Source: Halostagnicola kamekurae (lineage in GTDB: Archaea > Halobacteriota > Halobacteria > Halobacteriales > Natrialbaceae). From it: a DNA stretch of 64,000 nucleotides. Position 1 is the first letter of the stretch. Each line of letters begins with the position of its first letter. The stretch lies in assembly GCF_900116205.1 (NCBI RefSeq), contig NZ_FOZS01000001.1:496001-560000 (forward strand), read 5' to 3'. This document shows positions 37,959 through 45,982 of this stretch, piece after piece. Made by a program: the position numbers and the translations under genes. The notes beneath the pieces are model-generated. The model was not told the origin of the DNA and did no database searches. It saw nothing but the letters and a program-made list of their open reading frames with translations.

Positions 37959-38968
37959 GCGAGGACCTGCAACCACTTCCCCCGAAAGAGGGTGTCGATC
38001 GGTTCCTCGAGCACCGCGCCCCGAGTATCCGTGAGTCCTCGATGCAGAACGCACGGCACCGTCTGTCGGTGTTCCTCGAGTGGTGTGGTGAGAACGATGT
38101 TGACGACTTGAACGACCTTACTGGCCGTGATCTGTTGGCGTTCGTGGCCTGGCGTCAGGGTGACGTTGCGGCGATCACGTTGCAAAAGCAATTGAGTAGC
38201 GTTCGGATGGCTCTCCGTTGGTGGGCCGATATAGAGGGTGTCGAGGAAGGTCTCGCTGAAAAATTGCACTCACCGGATCTACCGGACGGAGCCGAGTCGA
38301 AGGATGTGTTCCTCGAGGCCGATCGCGCGAAGCGAGCGCTCCGATACTACGATCGCCACCACTACGCGAGCCGGGATCACGCACTGATCGCTTTGATCTG
38401 GCGGACGGGAATGCGACGGGGTGCGGTACGTGGGCTCGATGTTGACGATCTCGATAGTGACGATCAGGCGATTCGAGTCGAGCACCGCCCCCATACGGGA
38501 ACACCGCTCAAAAACGGCGATGGCGGAAACCGCTGGGTCTACCTTGGACCACGTTGGTTCACGATTCTCGATGATTTCGTGGCGAACCCCGATCGGAAAA
38601 ACGTTCGCGACGAGCACGGTCGCCGACCGCTGTTCACGACTCGGCAGGACACCCGCCCTACCGGCCACTCAATCTACAAGTGGGTGATCCGGGCGTTACA
38701 TCCCTGTAAGTACGCGGAATGCCCTCACGATCGAAAGCCGAGCGATTGCGAGGCACTGGATAGCAGTTCGGTTCCATCCAAGTGTCCGTCAGCACGATCG
38801 CCGCATTCGATTCGACGTGGAGCGATCACGAATCACCTGAACGAGGAAACGGCACCAGAGACAGTGAGCGAGCGGATGGATGTCTCGCTCGATGTGCTCT
38901 ACCAGCACTACGACGCGAGAACAGAACGCGAGAAGATGGCGGTCCGTCGTCAGAATTTACCAGAATAA
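37955..38968 (+). CDS. Tyrosine recombinase/integrase
   Basis: 337 residues. A core-binding SAM-like domain (about residues 10-110, HRLSVFLEWCGENDVDDL) is followed by the catalytic domain: Arg in GMRRGAVRGL (around residue 154), H-x-x-R in SPHSIRRGA (His284, Arg287) and the nucleophile in YQHYDARTE (Tyr319 most likely). A Cys/His-containing insertion (HPCKYAECPHDRKPSDCE) lies before the H-x-x-R box, as in many haloarchaeal element integrases. It lies 43 bases from the right att copy. All catalytic residues appear intact, so it could still act. Confidence 0.9.
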   Translation: MSEDLQPLPPKEGVDRFLEHRAPSIRESSMQNARHRLSVFLEWCGENDVDDLNDLTGRDLLAFVAWRQGDVAAITLQKQLSSVRMALRWWADIEGVEEGLAEKLHSPDLPDGAESKDVFLEADRAKRALRYYDRHHYASRDHALIALIWRTGMRRGAVRGLDVDDLDSDDQAIRVEHRPHTGTPLKNGDGGNRWVYLGPRWFTILDDFVANPDRKNVRDEHGRRPLFTTRQDTRPTGHSIYKWVIRALHPCKYAECPHDRKPSDCEALDSSSVPSKCPSARSPHSIRRGAITNHLNEETAPETVSERMDVSLDVLYQHYDARTEREKMAVRRQNLPE

Positions 38969-39010
38969 AACCATGATTTGCAAAACCACGTGACTCAGCG
39001 GGATTTCAAC

Positions 39011-39025
39011 ATCCCAGCGAGTCCA
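39011..39025 (+). repeat. attR core
   Basis: ATCCCAGCGAGTCCA, identical to the tRNA-Ala 3' end at 29961-29975; the bases before it (TTTCAAC) resemble the T loop. It bounds the provirus on the right. Confidence 0.85.
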
Positions 39026-39075
39026 CTATTCTGCGCCGCGAGCAAAGTTGCGAGCGCCGCGAATCGTCTGCCCCA

Positions 39076-39209
39076 ACTGGGATTTGAACCCCTACCAGTC
39101 GCAGCCCGTGAGCGTAGCGAACTGGAACGTCTGGTTTTGGGTTCAAATCCCGGCCTCTGTCGAGTAACAAGAGGGAAGGCTCGAAAGACTTCACATCCCA
39201 GCCAGTCAA
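39076..39209. repeat. tRNA-like and att-like scars right of the provirus
   Basis: Three fragments in the otherwise geneless 38969-39401: CTGGGATTTGAACCCCTAC (39077-39095; a T arm on the minus strand), GGGTTCAAATCCC (39139-39151; a T arm on the plus strand) and ATCCCAGCCAGTCAA (39195-39209; 13 of 15 bases of the att core). None is part of a complete tRNA. They look like remnants of earlier integrations. Confidence 0.6.
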
Positions 39210-39401
39210 CTTCTGTTACTGTCAGAATTCACTAATATATAATGGCACATGGCGGTCCTTCACCTTCCTGAGTTTCATAGTGACAAGTTCATCACTACTT
39301 GGGGGCGGCAAGTCCGTTTGAAGGAATTAAAAATCTCGAAATAGTTGAGCTGGACATCGATTTGCATTGGATCAATCTAATTGATAAATTCTTATCTAAT
39401 T

Positions 39402-39956
39402 TCAGACCATTAGGCATGGTGGGAGGTCTGTTACCCAAAATGCAACTCGAATATTCCAGAATAGATGTGTCAATACTGCCAAAACAACTGCTATAGTGAG
39501 AATAATGTAATCCTGTAGTTGGCCTTCTTTTCCTGCGATTCGAAACACTCCGATCCCAATCAGTAATCCGTTAACTGTATGCATTAGGATTGGTGCCAAT
39601 TCAATAAAACTAAGAGACTGATCACCAAGTGATTTGCTGGCCCATTCAAGTGCGCCAACCGTCAAACCACCAACTAATCCGTATTGGTAGCGTTGAGAAA
39701 TCAAGTTCTCTGTCCATTCGTACCTTCTTGCCAACCAAACGATGAAAACCGCAGGAAGATATTTGGAGATGATTGGTTCTTGGATAGCCGCCAAAACGGG
39801 CTGAATACAGATTCTAAGAGCATTAAAGGATACTGATGGAAATAATATTGGGAGTAAGTATAAGAGTGTTACATTAACCGCTGTCATTCCAACTGCACCG
39901 ACTGCAAACGGCAAAGCAACTTTAGATATAACATCAAACAAATCATCAGGGTCCAT
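39402..39956 (-). CDS. AT-rich polytopic membrane protein
   Basis: About 184 residues with five or six predicted helices. Base composition is strikingly AT-rich compared with host genes. Helices contain GALEWASK, LMHTVNGLLIG and LTHLFWNIR; the Glu plus two His on separate helices faintly recall intramembrane metalloproteases (PrsW/CPBP), but the match is too weak for a name. The start MDPDDLFDVISK at 39956 is preferred to 40007. It lies in a foreign island between the att scars and host DNA. Confidence 0.65.
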   Translation of the reverse strand: MDPDDLFDVISKVALPFAVGAVGMTAVNVTLLYLLPILFPSVSFNALRICIQPVLAAIQEPIISKYLPAVFIVWLARRYEWTENLISQRYQYGLVGGLTVGALEWASKSLGDQSLSFIELAPILMHTVNGLLIGIGVFRIAGKEGQLQDYIILTIAVVLAVLTHLFWNIRVAFWVTDLPPCLMV

Positions 39957-40105
39957 CGTTTGAGTATAACTCCATAAGAGAAAACAAAAGTTAGAACTAC
40001 TTATCATTTGGTCGCTAGTTATTCCATTACGAACGTAGCGAAATCTCGTCTTCTTTTGGCTCCAATCTCTCTATTTTAACAACTTTCTCAAGCATAGCCT
40101 GACAA

Positions 40106-40387
40106 CTACCTATCCACCTTGAGATCCGGGTGCACCCATTCCAAATAGTACTGATGGTGGGAGAGCCAGTCCTCGAGATTCCGGCCGGTCCAGACAGTGC
40201 CGATTTTGGGGAGGCGGCCATCGACGGCGACCTCGTGGATGGCGAGTTCGTTGCCCGAAACCGACGAGCGTCGTTCGTGGAGTAACACCTCGTTCCCGCG
40301 ACGACGGAATTCGACGACCTGATAGCCGGCGTCTGTGTTTTCGCGCGAGTTCCTGAGTGATGCGCTCGGTGTCGCCTCCGGTTGCAT
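40106..40387 (-). CDS. Hypothetical protein, about 93 aa
   Basis: VVEFRRRGNEVLLHERRSSV and IGTVWTGRNLEDWLSHHQYY have coding character; the first 25 residues are weaker. The longer ORF begins at 40435; the ATG at 40387 is chosen. It lies at the border between the AT-rich island and host DNA and could be a genuine small gene or a remnant. No family recognised. The segment 40388-40644 shows nothing else. Confidence 0.45.
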   Translation of the reverse strand: MQPEATPSASLRNSRENTDAGYQVVEFRRRGNEVLLHERRSSVSGNELAIHEVAVDGRLPKIGTVWTGRNLEDWLSHHQYYLEWVHPDLKVDR

Positions 40388-40644
40388 CGCTCGAGGTGTC
40401 GTCGAAGTTCGTTCTAAAGCGACTCGCCGGTACACGCTGGTGTCTGTGCCATGGATGAGGCGACGGATCGAAGGGAGGTATCCTCGAGGGCTCGGTTTCC
40501 GTTTCCGATTCGCCGGCGACGAACGCGGTCGGTTGACGACGGCTCGATAGAGAGGGCATTCGACGACCTTTCGACTGCAGCGTCGATCCTATATCCGATT
40601 CGAACGCGTGGAATCCGACGGGAAAATCCCCGGAGAAACACACA

Positions 40645-41052
40645 ATGGCACACGTCATCAACTGGTTCGAGATTCCGAGTACCGACTTCGACAGGGCGGT
40701 CGACTTTTACGCGACCGTCCTCGATCGCGAGATCGACGTCCACTCGCCGGATGACGAACCCGGCGAACGGGCGGGCATGTTTCACGTCGAGGACGGCGAA
40801 GTCGGCGGAATGATCGTCGAGAGCGGCGAGTATACCGGCGAGAGCGGTGAGTCGATCGCCTACGAACCGAACGACAGCGGGCCGCTCGTCTACCTGACCG
40901 TCGAGGACGATCTGGACGACGTCCTCGATCGAGTCGACTCGAGCGGTGGCGAGACAGTCCTCCCGAAGGAGTCGATTCCGGAGATGCAGAGCCACTTCGC
41001 GGTCATCACCGACTCCGAGGGGAATCGGGTAGGGCTCACTTCCACCGAATAG
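40645..41052 (+). CDS. VOC-superfamily (glyoxalase-like) protein
   Basis: 135 residues. MAHVINWFEIPSTDFDRAVDFYATVLDREI is the start of a VOC fold with its first beta-alpha-beta unit; AVITDSEGNRVGL is the closing strand. It probably dimerises to make a metal site, but the residues (His, Glu) are only partly present and the substrate is unknown. Confidence 0.85.
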   Translation: MAHVINWFEIPSTDFDRAVDFYATVLDREIDVHSPDDEPGERAGMFHVEDGEVGGMIVESGEYTGESGESIAYEPNDSGPLVYLTVEDDLDDVLDRVDSSGGETVLPKESIPEMQSHFAVITDSEGNRVGLTSTE

Positions 41053-41190
41053 GCTCGAGGGGGCTGCGCTCGAACCCGTCTGTAAACCGCCGAATATGGA
41101 GTTTTAGTCGGGTATCGGTCGTCGAAATCGCCGATCCCTCACAGTTCACTGGCCAGAAACCTTCTTGTGGCGATAGACGAACAATCAGGT

Positions 41191-41577
41191 ATGGCGACAG
41201 ATACCGCAGGGCCGCCGCTCGAGAAAATCGGCTACCGACGCTCTATCTTGGCGCTCGGGGCGTTCTGGGGAGCGGTTCCCGCGCTCAGCTTTGGCGTGTC
41301 GGATTTCGTCCCGTCGTCGACGGATGGGACGATGCTCGTCATTGGTGCGCTCATGACCGTCTCGCTCGGGATCTTGTACGAACTGGACAGTCGAACGCTC
41401 GCCCAGTACGGGACGGGCGTCCCGCTCGCGTGGTCCTACGCGCTCGTTGCACCGCTTTCGTTTCTCCTGGTTCCACCGATCGGTGTGCTCGCGATCCTTT
41501 GCGGTCCGCCACTCTCGGCACTGCTCTACGTGTACCAGCGCGGTCGATACGCCTCACGAACGGCTTTCGCTCCGTAA
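41191..41577 (+). CDS. Four-helix membrane protein, unknown function
   Basis: 128 residues with about four transmembrane helices (SILALGAFWGAVPALSFG, MLVIGALMTVSLGILY, WSYALVAPLSFLLV, VLAILCGPPLSALLYVYQ) and short charged ends. The ATG at 41191 (MATDTAG) is preferred to an upstream start at 41167. No family recognised. Confidence 0.7.
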   Translation: MATDTAGPPLEKIGYRRSILALGAFWGAVPALSFGVSDFVPSSTDGTMLVIGALMTVSLGILYELDSRTLAQYGTGVPLAWSYALVAPLSFLLVPPIGVLAILCGPPLSALLYVYQRGRYASRTAFAP

Positions 41578-41687
41578 GGCAACTGTGCCGGCCGCGTTTC
41601 TGGGCAGGCCGCGTAACTGACTCGGTACCGGCCGGAGACGATCGTTGGATGGCTCTCACAGAAAAGCAGATAGGGGGTCGATTCTCG

Positions 41688-41849
41688 CTATAGCGTGCGC
41701 TGGAAATCCGTCGTCTCACACTTGCTGCACTCGTTAGTGCCGTTTTCGACGATTCCGGCGTACGGCGACAGGACCATCATGAGGTCGTCGCCGCAGTTCC
41801 CACAGACGCCCGATATCTTGGTTACCCCTGGATAGAGATCCATGGTCAT
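41688..41849 (-). CDS. Small zinc-ribbon protein, 53 aa
   Basis: Short ORF beginning MTMDLYPGVTKISGVCGNCG. Two C-x2-C pairs (CGNC and CSKC) separated by 22 residues form a rubredoxin-like knuckle pair that should bind one zinc. A second Met two codons in is an alternative start. Many such micro-proteins exist in haloarchaea, with unknown roles. Confidence 0.75.
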   Translation of the reverse strand: MTMDLYPGVTKISGVCGNCGDDLMMVLSPYAGIVENGTNECSKCETTDFQRTL

Positions 41850-41988
41850 GTGGTCTCTTACCATCGTCCATGATAAATCTTCCCACGTCGATCGAGGCGG
41901 TGTGCTCTGAACGAAGCCGGCGCTACAGCGTCCTCATGAATCGAGAATTCGGTTGCCGTCCCCGTTCGCCTCGAGCTCTGTCCCGTGT

Positions 41989-42402
41989 TTAGGCCGCTTC
42001 GCCGGGACTCGGGGTCTCGACGTTCGAGAGATACGCCGCGAGATCGGAGGACGTGATGATCCCGATGACGCCCTCGTCGTCGTTGACCACCGGGACGTGG
42101 TGGAAGCCGTGTTCGACCATGACGTCTGCGACTTCCCGAATGCTGTCCTGAGCAGAGGCCGTGATGACGTCCGTCGTCATGTACCGCGAGACCGACGTTT
42201 CGGCTTTCGGGTAGCTCTCGGCGACGATTGTGATGAAGTCCGTGGAGGTGAGAATCCCCTCGAGTTGGTTCTGGTCGTTGACAACGACGACCGAGCCGAT
42301 CTCGTTCTCGAGCATCTCCTGTCCGGCCTGCTCGACCAGCGTGTCGGGACTGACGGTGTGCAGCGTCGTGGACATCAGTCTCGCGACGAAAATATCGTCC
42401 AT
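41989..42402 (-). CDS. Tandem CBS-domain protein
   Basis: 137 residues, two CBS motifs: LVEQAGQEMLENEIGSVVVV with LEGILTSTDFI, and IREVADVMVEHGFHHVPVV with GVIGIITSSDLAAYL. Such pairs bind adenosine nucleotides and act as energy or stress sensors; the partner is unknown. Divergent from the helicase-nuclease operon starting at 42604; the 200-base gap between them holds promoters only. Confidence 0.9.
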   Translation of the reverse strand: MDDIFVARLMSTTLHTVSPDTLVEQAGQEMLENEIGSVVVVNDQNQLEGILTSTDFITIVAESYPKAETSVSRYMTTDVITASAQDSIREVADVMVEHGFHHVPVVNDDEGVIGIITSSDLAAYLSNVETPSPGEAA

Positions 42403-42603
42403 ACAGGCATGTTATGCGTGAACACTATAATGTGTGTCGGAGCCGGATCGATCCGCCGACGAACCCACGGCGTTCGAAAGTCGTTGCTGGCAGCGCGCAG
42501 ACGGCGACGCTGTCGGTGAGTCCCATCGGGTCAGATCGGACGATAGTCTCGCGTACGTGTGTTTAAGTACGAGACGGCCACATAGTCGAGACTGTACGAA
42601 TCG

Positions 42604-44964
42604 ATGACCGGAACCGCCCACCGCCTCGAGGGGACGCTCAAGGTCCTGCCGACGCTTCGAAGCGACATCCTCGAGATCGTCGCCGCCGAATACGGCGCGC
42701 TCTGTGCGGAGTACGGCGCGGAAAACGTCCTCGTCGTCAAGCGCCACCCCGCCGGACTCGAGCGCGTTCGCGAGGCGCTGGCCGGCGAGGGCGCGGTTGG
42801 TAGCCTAACGACGGATGGGAACGCGACCGATACCCCAACTCCGGATGGGGACGCGACACCCTCGGACGAGAACGCGACGGCCGCCGCTCCTCACTCCCCC
42901 CGTCTCGAATCCCTGCCCGAACACGCCTCGAAAGTGCTCGAGGAGTACGACCCGACGCTCGATCGCCTCGAGTACGAAGAACGGATCGAACTCATCTCGC
43001 TGGTGATCGACGGCGCGAGCCGAGATATTCCCCCGTACCTCGAGCGGGCGGCCGACCACGAGAGCTTCGCCCGCGATGTCGGGCAACTGCTGCTCGAGGC
43101 GACGAGACAGCGACTCTCGCTCGCCGACGGTGCTGAACCCCCTTCTTCCGAGACGGCTCTCCAGTCCGGGGAGCTCCACGACTGTCTCGAGTTCCTCTAC
43201 GCGATGAACGACAGGTTTCACGAGGAACTGGCGGCGCGAGGGTACGTCGAACGAGCGGATGTCGTTCCACAGGCTGTCGATTTGCTCGAGGCCGACGAAG
43301 ACGGCGTTCGGACCCGCGTCACCGCCTCCTTCGACGCGGTGTTGGCCCTCGAGTTCGAGGAGTTCCGCCGTCTCGACCGGCAGTACCTCGCGGCGCTCTC
43401 GGAGGACGCGACGCTGGTCTGTCTGGGCGAACCCCACGCGAGCACCGAGCGAACGCGCGTCGAACCTGGCTCGCTCTCCGATATCGCGGACGGCCTCGCG
43501 ATCGAATCCGTCGATGAGGCCCCGTTCGACGCCGATCCGGATCGTCCGACCGACGCGTTACCTCCGCACCGACGGATAACGGAATTCCTCGCGACCGGAC
43601 GGACGGCGGATTCGGACGCTACCGACGCCGAACCCGGCACCGCGCGACGCATCCGGACCCGAACGCGACGCGAGCAGGTCGAGGCGGTCGCGACGGAGAT
43701 CCAGTCCCTCCTCGATCGTCGCGACGACCTTCGATACGACGACGTGGCGGTCGCCGTCCCCCGCATCGAACGGGTGCCCGAAACGCGGACACGACTTCGG
43801 GAGGCGTCCGTCCCGACCGCCACCCTCGGTGTCCCCTCGCTCGCGGAGGATCCGGCAGTCAACGAACTCTACGCGTTCGTCACCCTCCAGTCGGCCCGCG
43901 AGTCAGGGACCCTTTCCGACATTCGTCGCGGTCCGGACTCGGCCCGGGCACGCGACGCTCGAGCGAACGACCCGAAAGCCGTCGCGTCCGATCGTCTCGA
44001 GGCCCGAGTCGACGACTTTTCTATCGAACTCCTCGAGGCGTGTGACGGGCCGAGCGTCGCGCGCTCGATCGAACGCTGGCTCACCCGGACGGACCTGAAA
44101 GGCCGAATCGCTCGCGATGAGGAGTGGGTCGACGCCAGAGAGCAGTTCGCCGGCGTTCGTCGCGTGCGCGAGATCGCCCGCTTCGTCGAGACGACCGACC
44201 TCGTCGGGCCGGACTGGGCGGGAGTCCGTCGCATGCTCGAGCGGACCATCAGGTACGACGCGCCACACGTCCACACGGTCGACGCCCAGGCGCCGACCGG
44301 CGGGGTGACGGTCTGTGCGATCGACGACCTCGCCTACGACCCACACGCCGTCGTCTTCGTGCTCGATCTGATCGAGCGAAACTACCCCGGCGACCCCTCG
44401 CTCACGAACCTGTTTCCGACGGCCTGGCTCCGGGAGATGACCCACTATCCGGCGGTCACGGATCCCGATCCGGCGGCGCTCGAGCGGACCTTCGAACCGA
44501 TAACCGACGGCGAGTCCGTCGCGGACCCTTTCGAGACGTATCACGCCCAGCGCGCCCGGCGACGGCTGGCGGTCGGCACCCGCGCGGCGACCGAGCGACT
44601 GTACTGCTGTTCGTACGAACGCGATTCGGGCGGACTCCGCCGAACCCACGAGCAATCGCGGTACCTGCAGTTCCTCGAGCAGGCCCCCAACTGTTCGCTC
44701 GAGGACGTCGACGTAACGGGCCGGAACGCGGAAATCTACGGCGAATCGAACGCGCTCGAGGCGGTGCTCGAACAGCCCCACGGCGAACTGGATCGCATTC
44801 TCAGGGAGGCGAGCACCGGCGGCGGCGCGGACCTCGCCGAAACCGAGGCGCTGTTCGAAGAGATCGCCGTCCTCCTCGAGGAAGGCGAGGTCGACGAGGA
44901 ACTCGCCGAGGCGGTCGTCTCCCAGTTCGAGTTCGCCGCGGGGGAGGTGAGCCGGCGTGAGTGA
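42604..44964 (+). CDS. AddB/RexB-like helicase-fold subunit without Walker A
   Basis: 786 residues. It starts with the strand LKVLPTLRSDILEIVAAEYG and NVLVVKRHPAG but has no P-loop, so ATP hydrolysis is unlikely. Later segments (DVAVAVPRIERVPETRTRL, TGGVTVCAIDDLAYDPHAVV, FVLDLIERNYPGD, TERLYCCSYERDSG) have the layout of the UvrD-like domains of AddB/RexB subunits. Its 3' end overlaps the next gene by 8 bases. I infer it is the helicase-like part of a split AddB that scaffolds the dsDNA-end-processing complex with the genes at 44957 and 45975. Confidence 0.7.
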   Translation: MTGTAHRLEGTLKVLPTLRSDILEIVAAEYGALCAEYGAENVLVVKRHPAGLERVREALAGEGAVGSLTTDGNATDTPTPDGDATPSDENATAAAPHSPRLESLPEHASKVLEEYDPTLDRLEYEERIELISLVIDGASRDIPPYLERAADHESFARDVGQLLLEATRQRLSLADGAEPPSSETALQSGELHDCLEFLYAMNDRFHEELAARGYVERADVVPQAVDLLEADEDGVRTRVTASFDAVLALEFEEFRRLDRQYLAALSEDATLVCLGEPHASTERTRVEPGSLSDIADGLAIESVDEAPFDADPDRPTDALPPHRRITEFLATGRTADSDATDAEPGTARRIRTRTRREQVEAVATEIQSLLDRRDDLRYDDVAVAVPRIERVPETRTRLREASVPTATLGVPSLAEDPAVNELYAFVTLQSARESGTLSDIRRGPDSARARDARANDPKAVASDRLEARVDDFSIELLEACDGPSVARSIERWLTRTDLKGRIARDEEWVDAREQFAGVRRVREIARFVETTDLVGPDWAGVRRMLERTIRYDAPHVHTVDAQAPTGGVTVCAIDDLAYDPHAVVFVLDLIERNYPGDPSLTNLFPTAWLREMTHYPAVTDPDPAALERTFEPITDGESVADPFETYHAQRARRRLAVGTRAATERLYCCSYERDSGGLRRTHEQSRYLQFLEQAPNCSLEDVDVTGRNAEIYGESNALEAVLEQPHGELDRILREASTGGGADLAETEALFEEIAVLLEEGEVDEELAEAVVSQFEFAAGEVSRRE

Positions 44965-45982
44965 GCGAACGCTTTCGGTCGACGCGCTCGAGACGTATCT
45001 GCGCTGTCCGCGCCGCTACGCGTTCGCCCACGTCGACGAAGTCCGTCGCCCGACGGCCGATTCCGACTCGAGCGACCGCGTCGATCTGGCTCGCCGCGCG
45101 ATCTGTGACGGCCTGCGAACGGGCGAACTCGAGCGTGACTCCCTCGAGGAAGCAATGTTCGAGCGACTCGCGACGCTCTGGAGCGAACACGACGAGCGCT
45201 TTCACTCGCTGGCACAGCGCCGGTTCGAACGCCGAGTGCTCGAGGCGACCGTCCGGGCGTACGTCGAGGCTGTCGGGACGACCCACGCGGCGGGGATCGA
45301 CGAGCTTCGATCGACGAGCACCGCCGGCGAACTGATCGGCCCGGCGCTCTCGCTGTCGTCGACGGTCTCGATTTCGGCCGACGAGGCGGCGACGACCCGA
45401 TCGATCACCCTCGAGTCCTCGGTCGATTATGTCGTCCCCGACGGCGCCTCGCTCGTCGGCGTTCGGTTCGTCCCAACGGTCGACTCGCTCGGACTCCTGC
45501 GATATCGGTCGGACTGGGAGGGCGACGTCGCCGAACTGTTTGCGGATCACTTCGATCCGGACGACCCGACTTTCGAACCGGGTCCAGTGGGGACGTTGCT
45601 CGAGACCGCCGCCGTTCTCGACGGCCTCCGGGAGCTGTGCGATCGTCTTGGACTCGAGGGCCGAACCTGTCGATACGTCCTGATCCCGCTCGCGGATCGC
45701 TCTCGAAACTCGGTCAATTGGGTCAGCGAAACCGTCGAGACGAGCGTCGAAGCGATCGACCTGACCGACGTCTTTCTCGACCACCACACGTTCGGTATGA
45801 CACACGAACACCGGAACGAAACGGTCGAGCAACGGCTCGCGAGCGTCGTCGCCGATCTCGTTTCCGAGCGCCGCGAGCCCGCGAGCGGGTGGGATCAGAT
45901 CGAAACCAACTCGTGTCCGGACTGCGCCTACGCGGTCTGTTGTCCGCGATATATCTCTCGGAGGGTGGGATTCGATGGCTGA
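44957..45982 (+). CDS. PD-(D/E)XK-like iron-sulfur protein (AddB C-terminal equivalent)
   Basis: 341 residues. An N-terminal Cys in LRCPRRYAFAHV and three near the C-terminus in CPDCAYAVCCPRY form the iron-staple pattern of Cas4/AddB nucleases (4Fe-4S). The expected D...(D/E)-x-K catalytic core is not intact: after SSVDYVVPDGASLVG the strand reads VRFVPTVDS without the catalytic Lys. It is probably a structural or DNA-binding module rather than an active nuclease. It overlaps both neighbours by 8 bases, so all three are co-translated. Confidence 0.75.
   Translation: MSERTLSVDALETYLRCPRRYAFAHVDEVRRPTADSDSSDRVDLARRAICDGLRTGELERDSLEEAMFERLATLWSEHDERFHSLAQRRFERRVLEATVRAYVEAVGTTHAAGIDELRSTSTAGELIGPALSLSSTVSISADEAATTRSITLESSVDYVVPDGASLVGVRFVPTVDSLGLLRYRSDWEGDVAELFADHFDPDDPTFEPGPVGTLLETAAVLDGLRELCDRLGLEGRTCRYVLIPLADRSRNSVNWVSETVETSVEAIDLTDVFLDHHTFGMTHEHRNETVEQRLASVVADLVSERREPASGWDQIETNSCPDCAYAVCCPRYISRRVGFDG

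Larger units (their letters stand above)
29961..39025. mobile_element. Integrated, probably defective pleolipovirus-like provirus
   Basis: About 9.05 kb between exact 15-bp copies of the tRNA-Ala 3' end, with a tyrosine recombinase 43 bases from the right copy. Gene content differs from the host: zinc-finger protein, cupin, nuclease-like pseudogene, frameshifted P-loop ATPase with C-terminal HTH, three membrane proteins, an AbrB-like protein, an archaellin, a winged-helix regulator and a recombination-module protein. The size and the leftward order '4-TM protein, anchored protein, 2-TM protein, ATPase' resemble pleolipoviruses; integration by a dedicated recombinase resembles the SNJ2 type. 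No replication protein or spike of about 500 residues is visible. The boundaries are firm; the viral identity is inference. Confidence 0.7.

Noticed and set aside
39076-39151. A second functional tRNA gene near the provirus
   Set aside because: Only T-arm-like pieces are present; no acceptor, D-arm or anticodon stem can be folded around them.
40451-40813. 120-aa rightward ORF
   Set aside because: Overlaps the real VOC gene in another frame and is Arg/Ser/Thr-rich; no ribosome binding site or motif.
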